Positions 1-9,826 of a DNA stretch of 64,000 nt are shown here, piece by piece; within the stretch, counting starts at the first letter, position 1, and each line of letters starts with the position of its first letter. The DNA is from Tigriopus japonicus (lineage: Eukaryota; Arthropoda; Copepoda; Harpacticoida; Harpacticidae), in contig CM021318.1 in NCBI GenBank assembly GCA_010645155.1, forward strand, positions 10,405,331 to 10,469,330, given 5' to 3'. Below the pieces are notes generated by a model, which was not told the origin of the DNA, made no database searches, and was given only the letters and a program-made list of their open reading frames with translations. A program made the translations under genes and the position numbers.

Positions 1-251
1 CCCAGTCACACTGTGAAAAACCTTTGAAGAAGTATTGTTCTCGATGTGCTCGTGGAGAACCACCCTTATCACGCCCATTGCGTTGTTGCGAACTGGTTCA
101 ATTGGATTTGCAAACAGGACGGGGAGGAGGAAATTGGGTACCAAAAGAAACGCAAAATGCAAAAAGACGGCTGTCAAACTTCCATTTTCGAATCCCACAA
201 TTATCAAGAACACGAGGAACATGCCAATATAAATGGTGAACCAGAAAGCGT
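1..251 (-). CDS. Possible partial exon of a multi-pass membrane protein (runs off window)
   Basis: On the minus strand a frame stays open from about 477 to the window edge at 1. The part from 251 onward looks most like coding sequence: it follows a pyrimidine-rich stretch ending in AAG (AG at 253-252). It encodes two long hydrophobic segments, roughly WFTIYIGMFLVFLIIVG and LTAVFLHFAFLLVPNFLLPVLFA, then a polar stretch with an NNT glycosylation sequon. Two adjacent hydrophobic helices suggest a polytopic membrane protein. I do not recognise the family. There is no start codon or 3' end here, the acceptor is not an ideal CAG, and a random open frame of this length remains possible. The upstream part (252-477) could be intron read-through. 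Confidence 0.33.
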
Positions 252-920
252 CTTGAAAAGAACCTATGCATACTGGCGAATCACATCTTGGACCCAAAAT
301 CCCATGTGTTTGCCACCATATCTCAGTGATCAATAATGACCAATACCTTGTAATACACATGGACTTTAATGAAAAGTCAGTGAAAAGGGTATGGACCTTG
401 ATCCACTCGCAAAATCCTCTTGAAAAAGAATTAAGAACCACATTTCCCCCGGAAACTCTCCCACGGACCAAAACGTTTCATTGCGCTCATCGATTACTTT
501 ACTTTAACAACTAAAATCGACAATATCATAACTATTCTTGGATTATCATGAAAAGGAGCGAAGTCCAATCTAAAGCTCTGCAAGATTTCTACAGTTTCAG
601 AGTTGTAACAAATTGGAACTCTCTGATGTGCCCAATCTGTGACGGAATTCAAACCTTAAGTCTCCCTGCTATTACTAATCCCCTGTGGTTATTGGACCTC
701 TGAATTAAAGTCCAATTGAGAAAATGTACACTAATTAGTGATTATACTGCTTGTATTGGGACCACTGATGTTGTATGAACATTTGTATATGTCAACCGAA
801 TTTAACGTATTTCTATTTCCTCTTCCCGTACTCTTTATACAGCACAAGGTGTTTGGAGTGGACATACAATAAATAACATTTCAGGCTCGAATTTGCAAAA
901 TATTTTCACCATGTTCAACT

Positions 921-1001
921 AAATTAGACATAAATGATATTTATGTCTAAATTTTTTTTATGTCTAAAATTAGACATAAATGATATTTATGTCTAAATTT
1001 T
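921..1001. repeat. Two tandem copies of a perfect AT-rich palindrome
   Basis: A palindrome reading TAGACATAAAT, GA, TATTTATGTCTA with A/T flanks occurs at about 921-953 and again at about 966-1001, separated by a T-rich spacer with a partial third half-copy (TATGTCTAAAA). Each unit can fold into a hairpin with a stem of about 15 bp. It lies at the 3' end of the reverse-transcriptase remnant that follows and may be part of that element or an independent insertion. Confidence 0.7.
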
Positions 1002-1406
1002 GATGTTTAAGAGAAAACATAAATGATAAATGAAGAGGGGATGAACAGACTGCACGAATGCAATTTGGGACTTTTTCATGGGAACCATGGGCTTCATTTT
1101 GAGGGTGTTGACTTGAAGGTTATTGTCAAGGCAATCACCTTGCAAAATGTTGATGCTATTTAGCGGTCCTTTGCTGAAATTGATGAAAAGAAACAGGTCG
1201 TCTACACATTGAAAGTATTGAATTCCTTTGTCATTAATGGTGGGGCCTTGGTGACCTGGGCCTTCCGGCAGGTCAGAGACACAAAGGATAAGCAGTAGTG
1301 GATCCTTCATCATGAGATTGTGTTCTATTGAAACCTCAAATTTGTTAGTTTGAAAAGTACAACACACAATGAATGATATTGTTGTATGCACTAACTTGCT
1401 TAACAC
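993..1406 (-). mobile_element. Degraded non-LTR retrotransposon reverse-transcriptase fragment
   Basis: The minus-strand translation contains, in order, PLLLILCVSDLPEG (the GSPLSPLLFxLYxxDLP block of Jockey/CR1-type reverse transcriptases), then CVDDLFLF (the YADDL/FADDL catalytic box with its first residues changed to C-V), then LNSINILQGDCLDNNLQVNT (the conserved L-x-WCxxNxLxVNxxKTK region). The order and spacing match the palm subdomain. The changed catalytic box, the lack of upstream fingers and endonuclease domains, and the stop soon after show a dead, truncated copy. The open frame spans the whole interval, but only about 1060-1345 is clearly alignable. Family placement beyond non-LTR is inferred. 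Confidence 0.7.
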
Positions 1407-2490
1407 CCTTCAATTGCAAGGGTAAAACTGCTCAAGGTGTCTAGCCTTATGAACTATAATGTAAGAACTTAGTTGGGTGTTAGGGTAAATAACGAGTTCT
1501 CATGTAGTTGGAACTTGATTTCTATATGCATATAGTATCCCCTTAGTCATTACAAATGCATTTTTGGGCAATTTCATGCTTAGTCTTTTCACTCTTTGCC
1601 CTAATGCAAGCAATTTTGGAAACCCTGCATATTTCTGTGTTATTGTCAGTTAAAGTTGCGCTCAAAAGTAAACATGCTTCATGAACCCAAATGTTCTTAC
1701 TTTTAGCTTATAATACATATATATTTGATTTAAAACTCTTTCTTTTCATTTTAAATGATGAAGAATGGCTAAAATATTTTTACCGACTCTTAAAATAAGG
1801 TGCAAAGTTATTGGTTGAAGGTTTCAAATCGTGCTACTTTTGGAACCTGTTGGGCACCCTGAAATGCTTTTTCCCAGATTGACGAGATTGATTTTTGGAC
1901 TGAGATTGGGGGCATCAAGATTGGGTCAAGGCTAGATTGAAAGACTGAACAGATTGAATGATTGGGATTTTCCATCAGTACTTTGAAGTAAAGTCAGCGC
2001 TGCTAGATACTTTCAAGCCCACCACGCCAAAAACTTTATGACCTATGGTGCTACCATTAATCCTTTTTACACTAACACATAGCTAAACCATAACGTTTCT
2101 GAACGAAAATTTTTCTTTTTTTTTTTGTCCACTTTTTGGGTTTTTTTGAGTAGAACATTTTCGTTATCCTTCTGTTTTGGAGCAAAAATGGCATGAAAAA
2201 CTGCCTCTTAGTGTCACTGAGAAGAGTTGACCTTTTAACATTGAAGGGATGCCATTTTGATAACTGGCCAAATTTGATACGACCTCCAACACTCCTTTCA
2301 CCCTCAGGTTCCCCTCAATTTCAATGATTTTCCAAGTACTGGAAATGAATGAACTTTCCCTGTCTTTTTTTCAATCCCAGATTCATTTCATGGCTGATGT
2401 TTGTCTGTTCTTAACTTCGATTGGTCTGCTTTTCATGGATGCTTTGGCAACACTCGCACACCCTTCTTCGTTTCGTTTGTATTTCTCGTG
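1407..2490. other. Upstream region of the BBLN homologue; no gene seen
   Basis: AT-rich sequence with homopolymer T runs (2112-2150) and no ORF with recognisable similarity. It should contain the promoter and 5' UTR of the downstream gene, but no clear TATA box or initiator stands out. Confidence 0.5.
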
Positions 2491-2932
2491 ATGTCGCCTC
2501 AACAAGAACGTGAACAAGAGGAGTTGCCGCTGAAAAAGGCCGTACCCGAGCCGAATCCGGACGAAAGGCCAGCCCAACAAGCCCCTCTACAACCCGGGAT
2601 GTCCTTGACCCCCGAAATGGACCAAGCCGAAGATGATGAAGATCGCGCCCAAGAAGATGAAGACGACGACGACGATGACGAAGCTCTCGAGGATTTTGAT
2701 CAAGCGGGTGAGAAATGAGAGCAAAGCCAAAATGAGCCATGACTCATGGATTATTAATGCCTTTATTGTAGCCTTTCAAGCCTTGGATCGGCAATTAGAT
2801 GCCTTAGACCGGGCTTTGGACACGATTGAGGAGCGTAACGACGATCTGCACCATCAAATGAAAGATCTCTTGAGCTCGAACGGCCAATCCCGGAGGCAAG
2901 ATCCGCCCAATGGGTCTTCATCGGCCAGTTGA
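2491..2932 (+). CDS. BBLN: Bublin coiled-coil protein homologue (UPF0184 / C9orf16 family)
   Basis: Two exons, 2491-2707 and 2772-2932, joined across a 64-bp GT-AG intron (GTGAG donor, TTAAT branch-like site, TTGTAG acceptor), give 125 residues. Residues 73-110 form a heptad coiled coil, with LDRQLDALDRALDTIEERND followed by DLHHQMKDLLSSN and a Q-x-R-R-Q end. This closely parallels the LDQINSCLDHLEEKNDHLH core and ELLESNRQTR end of vertebrate BBLN. The N-terminal half (1-72) is P/E/Q-rich and holds a strongly acidic tract (about 47-70), longer than in vertebrate proteins of about 83 residues. The family is known as a small coiled-coil scaffold of intermediate-filament-associated cytoskeleton. 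Met at 2491 is chosen; an in-frame ATG at 2401 would add 30 mostly hydrophobic residues and is more likely 5' UTR. The intron is needed, because exon 1 read-through stops after three codons. The gene is convergent with the Ig protein at 3897-5132. Confidence 0.88.
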
Positions 2933-3041
2933 ATAATTTGGCCAGTGTCTTATCACTATTAAGATGTGGATTAACCGGGCGAGGATCCCCGGAAAAGAAG
3001 AAGCTTTCGTTTGTCAGACGGGTTCCAGTTAAATTCATGTA

Positions 3042-3047
3042 TTTATT
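3042..3047 (-). terminator. Possible poly(A) signal for the Ig membrane protein
   Basis: AATAAA on the minus strand, about 850 nt beyond the stop codon at 3897. If used, the 3' UTR would contain the whole inverted repeat at 3404-3866. This is a short, common motif, so support is weak. Confidence 0.25.
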
Positions 3048-3403
3048 GTTACAACGAGCACTTGCGGTGCCACGCATACTACATTTCAGCTAGAGTTTTT
3101 GAATACAACCCACGATTCAATCCAATCCCGAACTCATACGAGGTATCCGCGTCCATCGTCGACGAGTTGCTTCTTGGGCCTGGATTGAGCTGGGTATCCA
3201 ATGTTGGCCGATGGCAAGCCTCTCGATTGACCACTTTCAGTCGGTTGAAAAGCCGGATTGTTCTGGCCTTCAGAATTTACCGGAAAATACAGAGAGGCTG
3301 AACGGAAGGTATCATTCTTTGAGTTGTTGGATGACGATGGGTTGGGAATATGCAAGGATAAGAAATTCCCGTTCCACGCTTCGCTCTCCTAATCAAAAGA
3401 TTG

Positions 3404-3866
3404 TTAAAACCAAGAAGCACGGAAATCATGGAGTGGGAGGCTAGCAATGAGAATTATGATTTCCAGCAGACACAAACCATTTGCGTTCTTCTGCAAATGA
3501 GACCTGGCTTGCATTGAGAAGAACACGTATTTCGAATTTCAGCCCAATCGAATGACGGAGTGAAAAGTTATGCCTTCTCAAACTTATGTACTGAAGAGAG
3601 CGTAGAATGAATGAACTCGCCCTTTTGTGGTAAAACGATTACCACAAAAGGGCAAATTCATTCATTCTCGGTAGGATTTGCACTGAGCTTCGAGAGAGCA
3701 GAACTTTTGACTCCGACGTTCGATTGAGCTGAAAATTGAAGTACGTAGTCTACTCGACAAAAGAAAGGTCTCATTTGCAGAAGAGCATTATTGGCTCATT
3801 TTTCTGGAAATCATAATTCTCAGTGCTAGCTTCCCATTCCATGATTCCAGTGCTTCTTGTTAAAAC
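3404..3866. repeat. Large imperfect inverted repeat (foldback element), arms ~230 bp
   Basis: The left arm from about 3404 and the right arm ending at about 3866 are reverse complements along most of their length. Matching blocks include AAGAAGCAC near 3412 with GTGCTTCTT near 3850, GAGAATTATGATTTCCAG with CTGGAAATCATAATTCTC, CTTCTGCAAATGAGACC with GGTCTCATTTGCAGAAG, and CAATCGAA with TTCGATTG. The centre is a tighter hairpin (3604-3668) with arms reading AGAATGAATGAA and CCCTTTTGTGGTAA. The element lies between the convergent stop codons of the BBLN homologue and the Ig protein, so either 3' UTR could include it. It looks like a foldback transposon or an inverted duplication; no target-site duplication was obvious. 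Confidence 0.85.
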
Positions 3867-3896
3867 AAACGTTGTTGAAGTCAATCCCAACCATTT

Positions 3897-5132
3897 TCAA
3901 GGCCTTACCCCGGGGGTTGGTGCGGATCTTTGAAAATCCTCACCCACAACGTAATTTTTGGGAGCCGGGGTAGCTTTGGGTTTAGTTCCCACTTGAGTAT
4001 GACTCTGGGGTTGGGGTTGAGCTCTCACATTTGACCTTGTTCTATCTGCGCAGGGGTCTTGGCTCTGTTTGTTTTTATCTCCGCTAAAGCAGAGTTTCTT
4101 GGTTAAGAAAATAAAGACGAGGAAGGCAATTATTAGCAATATGATGAGCACGGCTAACACGATGCCTGCAATGGCTCCTCCGGTCAAAGCCTAGAAAATA
4201 GTCGTTGGTTTCATGAGTGGTTAAAGGTAGGCATTTGTTTTTCACGATTCTAGAACATGATCTTGCTGGTTTCACAAATGCTTGGCAGTGTGTATTTTGT
4301 TCCAAAAATATCACTTACTCTGGACGTGTCCTCTCGGGCGAAAATGGCTACTTCATCTCGGAAATTGAAATCATCTGATGCTACACATTCCAAGCGATAA
4401 TCGATGGCTTCGGGAAATGTGATGGTCAGAGTTTGATATACGTCCCGAAATCCGTAATTATCTTCAACCGACACGAATCCCAATGGAGATAGAGACGCTT
4501 CATATTCAGATTGCTGTAAGAAATCTTCAGAATTCTCCAAGAGCCATTGAAACTTGTCGGGTTCGGGTCGACCTCCACGGGCGTAACAATCGATGGATAC
4601 GGCCTTATTTTGGTCCACTTCGATGATGTCGGGGAACTGGCTTGCGATTTCAATTTGAACTTTGGGATCTTGCTCGGCACACAATGGTACAATTTCCGAT
4701 TTTTCAGGAATCTCCGAGCCTTTCGAAACACCCACTTTGTAGTAGCCATTAAATGCCACTTCAAATGGTTGAAATTTCAAGGAGCAAGTAGATGGGTTCG
4801 AAAAAGAGGCCTTAATTTTATAGTTTGCACCACATTGGATTGGACCTTGCCCTTGAGATATGCTGCAAAGTAGGCTTTCGTTCGAATACCATTGGCATAA
4901 ATCGCGAGATCCCGTCCATGTTGCCTAATCACAGATGAGGAAATATTTAAACTATGAAATATTTCCTACTGATAAGCTTTCAACTTAATATACTTCTATT
5001 TCAACTTGCCTTTAGTTCGACAAGTTGCCCGTCCATAAACGGGATTTGAGGATTCACCTCGACCCTCACTTCAGCCTTGGCTAAACTACAAATCACGCTG
5101 AACCACAACCAAATCCACACACCCATTACCAT
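3897..5132 (-). CDS. Type I membrane protein with Ig-like ectodomain (possibly Fasciclin III-like)
   Basis: Three exons on minus, 5132-5010, 4924-4319 and 4190-3897, give 340 residues with both junctions in phase 0. Residues 1-20 form a signal peptide (WIWLWFSVICSLAKA, cleavage near A20). The ectodomain has a cysteine-rich membrane-distal part (Cys 51, 61, 72, 88, 123). It is followed by an Ig fold with VSIDC (C154), a tryptophan at 168, GGRPEP between them, and YRLECVAS (C211). Exon 3 encodes a single transmembrane helix (about 249-271, IAGIVLAVLIILLIIAFLVFIF) with a KK stop-transfer and a polar, Q/P-rich tail of about 65 residues. Intron 1 (5009-4925) has a GC donor in an ideal AG/GCAAGT context; intron 2 (4318-4191) is GT-AG. 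The layout suggests a cell-adhesion receptor. Fasciclin III is one candidate, but I cannot confirm the subfamily, and the protein is shorter than usual. The tail may carry signalling motifs; none is certain. Confidence 0.8.
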
Positions 5133-8100
5133 GTTGAGTATTGATGTTTTCTCTCTTATTGATCACTTATTCTATGCTCAAATCGAACAATTCACAGCGA
5201 AACTCTGTAGCCATTGCCTTATCTTTAAGAGTTTGTATGCGTCATTTACAATATTGTGATTCATTTGTGACCAGATCCTTTGAAAAATGAAGTATATGAG
5301 CTGGACAATGGTACAAAAGCTTTTGGCCTGAACAATCCATGGAACCAATTTGAGTGGTTCTATCTAATGTGAATGTTTAAGGAACCATTTAATGCAGTAG
5401 CTAGAATATATGTACTCCAATGGTCACTCAACCTCAATTTAAAACTCGGTTTGCTCTAGAGCACTAGTTTGGTTTAAAGTTTGCTCCACTATTGTTGTGT
5501 AGCGAAAACATGCGCAATACAAGGGGGCCATTAGAGATTCTCAACAACCAACAATTCTCACCCAAAAGAAAAAGATCAATTTCTCACCCTCTTTGAGTCG
5601 ATCATTTTAAATGATCACATCAAAAATTACTTGATTCTGAAAAGAAGCGTAGTAACAATCAATGGCTGTAAAAGCATTTTCTTGAAAAAGCATGCTTCCC
5701 ACTGATTTTTCATAGATGTTTGAAGTTTTTTGAGTTCATACACTTACGGGCCCCTCTGGTGTTTTTTCCAAACCCTATTAGGCTTGGTTATGGATTTCAT
5801 GACAAAAAAAATATGCAACCTTCATTGGGAGGGCTAAACAAATGGTATGTTTGAACATAATTTAATGCAGTCTGAAACGGATGCCATTTGACAAAGATCA
5901 GAGAGAGAAATTGAGGTTTTAAAGCTTTTAAGGGCACAAATAAACTTGCTCAGATAATGCAGTTACTCCTTTCGGGAGGTCACATATTATGAACAGCCTC
6001 CCTAAAAGGAGAGTGACATCATTAGAACACCTCGTTCAACAGGTTGAAGTTGAAGTAAGTTTTTACTCAAAATCGATTTGAACCTAAACTTCATCAGAAA
6101 GAGGTCTTCCTTAGTGCGTAACAACTCGGCAATTTTTCTTTTAGCAACCTGTCCACAAAAAGAATTTTGTCATTTTAAAAACTCTATTGTTCAATAGAAA
6201 TAAAAATACATGGTCATCCATCATTCGGTGATGATTTGCGAAGTAGTACGTGGGAAGCGTCTTCTCTTTTCTGGTAATCTGTTCATCCCCTCGATTTGAC
6301 ACAGATTTTTTGACATGACGAACCTTCCATCGATCAAGGCTTCATACAATATTTGTGTAAAGGGGATAGATAGATGATAGATGCACTATCTCTCCTCTCT
6401 CTAGTGGTGTGGTCCATTCACTCGCTCGTTATTCGTAGGGCCCAAATGGAAACAATAATTCACCAGAAACCCGAACCGAGCCAATTCACATGGGCATATC
6501 TGCAAACTTGGGAACGTGTGTACGTAGTACGATGAGCTACTCTTCTCGTAGGACCCTTCTTGACACGGATTCATCGAGCTCAACATGTTATGCGCATCCA
6601 GTTTGGCCAATCATGGGTTGCAAGTTCGGGCCGATGAAAAATGTATCACCCAAATCCTGCAATAGTTGTTGGCCAAATAAATCCATCCCTTCCTCACCCA
6701 CTTGGCACAAAAATATGTTAACAAGGAAGTGTTCCAATTCTGACCAAAGCCTTTTTTTTGAGGGTGAATTATGTTTCTGGGTTCGATTTCTCACGATCGA
6801 TATCATAACTGACGGTGATCTTTTCCGTTGAGCATTTGTACTACATAAGGTTGAGAATGAAAACTATTTAGGATTGAAAGGGACTAATGGTTTGCAATGC
6901 AATCATAGACTTGACATTCTTCGTCTTCCTTGATGAGATAGAATTCTTGCGTACGAAGATCGCGTCAGCAAGTCGAGATTCACGATCATTGCACTTTTGA
7001 TTCATTGACTTAAAGGCGGTCCCTTGAGAGTTGGTGTCGACCGTCAACCATTTCTGACTATGTTTGAGAGTCCAAAGAATCCAGCAATAAGGTTTGATTG
7101 CTTTCCATTCAATCATATGGGAAGCGTTCCTCAACTTTCGTCAAACTGGATTGTCAATTGATCTTTTGCTACTTCGCAAATCATTGTTCATACGGTTATT
7201 ATGGTTTTACTAATTTCTCTTTTTTTTAAATTTCAACTTTTGAAACACATTTATCAATTAACATTTAGGCTACGGGTAAAACGGTGGAACGGCGCGCAAG
7301 TATGCGTTAATCGAACTTGGTTAATCCAAGGAGCATTGGATAATAAAATAGAGGCGTCCTTGGGTAATCTGATCAATGCTTTTTGATTCAACTAAGTTCA
7401 AGGCTCTGATTTCAAATTTTTAATGCCATGTCAAAACATTTGCAATTGGTATGTAGATCGCTTCAAATTATTGATTTATAAAGTCAGCATGAAGTTGATC
7501 CTTTTAGGGATCTATGGGGTTCTTCGTATTTCAAGGCGCATCAAGTTCTGATTGTATCTTTCCGTCAGTGGCAAAGTATTTTAATTTCAGGAGTTATTCC
7601 TGTGTACTGGATTTGAATGAGCTTCAATTGAAAGTTATTTAGAAACCCATGTTCCTTTGTACTGCAAAATTCGATTTGCTTACTTGGAAGAACAGATTAT
7701 TTTCTTTTCCTTGGAGAGATTATGTTATGGGAACAAATGATGCCAATAGTCGGAAGAGTATCTATGGCTACGAGTCATAAGAAAATGAAATGGCATTCGA
7801 TGGCATATTGTTCGACATTTTGATGAAAAACACTTAAAAGCATTCCTTGCATTTTCTAAAATTCCTAACAAACTTCAAAGTAGCTCCTTTCACAACAGAA
7901 CAATAAGCTTTTGGCTTCCTGCATCGAGACCAAGACTTTGATGACCTGAAAAAGAACACCTCATGACAGGAAGCAAAAGGGGTTGATCGAACAGTGGGGT
8001 TGAAGGCGGAAACAGATCTCCACAGACGTTCCACACACATGGCTCCAAGCGCGAAGGAAAGTTAATACAACGGCATAAACCTGGAGAAACTGTATCTTTC

Positions 8101-9593
8101 AAATAAAACCAAATTCAAGCAAAACCTGTTGTTTTTAGTAAAACTGGAACTTTGAGGCTTTCGTGTTGTCATAAACTTGAAATTTAGATGTAGGCATTTT
8201 TTTTTTGCTAGAAGCCCTTCACGCTTAAAAGGTGGGTACATAGGTACAGTATGCATAAAGATTGATTACAATGTTGGGCATTCTTGAACTGAGCTTCCTT
8301 CAACGAGGCCAAGTGGGCCAGCTCAACGATATAAATGCGAGAAATGACATTTTTTTGCGAGGTGGTGATTTTAAAATGGAACAATAAAGATTACAGAATG
8401 AACGTACGCACAAATAATGCGGATGGTGGAGGGGTTCCTTTGGATTGAGTGAGCTTGATCTGGTTCTCGTCGAGACCTAACATTCGTAACATATGTCAGG
8501 ACTCGTCTCTTGATGTTTGCTGTCATTTTGATAAATGGGTCATCGCTTTCGTAACCTTTGTGGGGTCCAAACTGGTTCAAGCTTTGGCGTCGACAATATG
8601 TCCCTTAAAAAAAGGGCGGAAGTTTCAAAAAATATTTCTGGATAGTATTAAGCATTATTTTACTGTCTCACCGAGTTACAGTTGAGATAAACGTATGAAA
8701 GGAGGGTGTGACTATTTTGTAACTCGTCCTAAAATTCGTAAAACAAAATCATAACCAATTGTGGAATGCCACCTAAATACCGTTTACTATACCCAACGTT
8801 CACTCCTTGATTGACCCCGTTCACGGAAGACAGGAAGTGCCCGTTCATGATCTGCTCACATCCAAGGTCATAAAACCAATGAGACAAAGTCCCACATATG
8901 AGATCAATCCGGAAATTGGCAAAGATTGACGATATTTCGAAAACTACCATGCAGAGATTGAGCAAAAATGACTTGAAATGTTCATTTAATGCATTCAGTT
9001 CAATGGTAGTTTTTGAAATAACGGTTTTCTTTGCAAATTTTCAGATCGATATGACAAGATTTTGCCTCATTTTGTATTTCACTGATCTGATGACCTTTGG
9101 TGTGCAGGTAGGCCATCGACGACCACTTCCTGGTTTCCATGGACGTGGTCCATCAAGGAGTGAACGTTGAATACATGAATTGGTAGGCAAGTAGCATACC
9201 ACAATTGATGCATTTGGTTTTTGGGCGAACAGCAAACCAGTCACACTTTCCATTTCATCCATTTTTTCTCAAATTTGTTTCTCACGAACCACTGTTTTGT
9301 TTACATCTTCTCAGAGTTTACTGTCAAATGATTACTCAAATGTATTAAAACAATGAAAATAATGCTTAAAGATGCCCAAAAATAAAATAGAAAACTTTTG
9401 CATTTTTTATGGGACATACGGTACAAGGCAAAATGGTCTTGTCGCTTTTTTCGAATATTCTAAGAATAAGGATAGCTCTGATCTTGAACATTAGCTTACT
9501 TGAAAACCATGAAAATATCACTTCCCCGGGATTTTTTTCATTGCTTCGTTGAATCAATCAAGGTAACGATTTAACTCCTCACAAATGAATAGT
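5133..9593. other. Intergenic DNA, no gene recognised
   Basis: AT-rich sequence with only short scattered open frames lacking recognisable domains, splice-consistent chains or codon bias. The promoter of the minus-strand Ig gene should lie just above 5132. A small hairpin (CTCCTTTCGGGAGG against CCTCCCTAAAAGGAG) lies near 5964-6013. The longest frames, around 6490-6831 on + and 6588-6806 on -, overlap each other and match nothing I know. Confidence 0.5.
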
Positions 9594-9826
9594 AAGTCGG
9601 TTGTTGAGGGCTTTTGGAAGTATAGTAGAAGCATATCTAGAAGTATAAAACAAGCAAATAACACGGAGTAGAAATAACCATGCTCGATCAAGTTTCGATT
9701 CATAAGCTGCGTTTTGTAATCACAACTAACTTTGCGAAACTTGATCAGTCATGTTTTTTTCCTACCCCATCTCATTTGCTTCTTTTATGCTTCTACTATA
9801 GTTCCAAACTACCTCAACAACCAGCC
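9594..9826. repeat. Imperfect foldback repeat, MITE-like
   Basis: An outer GGTTGTTGAGG near 9599 pairs with CCTCAACAACC near 9812. TATAGTAGAAGCATA near 9621 pairs with TATGCTTCTACTATA near 9787. AAGCAAAT near 9653 pairs with ATTTGCTT. The innermost GATCAAGTTTCG (9686-9697) pairs perfectly with CGAAACTTGATC (9735-9746). The arms are about 105-115 bp with a loop of ~37 bp. Mismatches and small indels indicate an old insertion. No transposase ORF fits inside, so it is a non-autonomous foldback or MITE remnant. Confidence 0.75.

Noticed and set aside
2401..2490. Upstream in-frame start for the BBLN homologue
   Set aside because: The added 30 residues are hydrophobic and unlike the family; the next ATG gives the expected acidic N-terminus.
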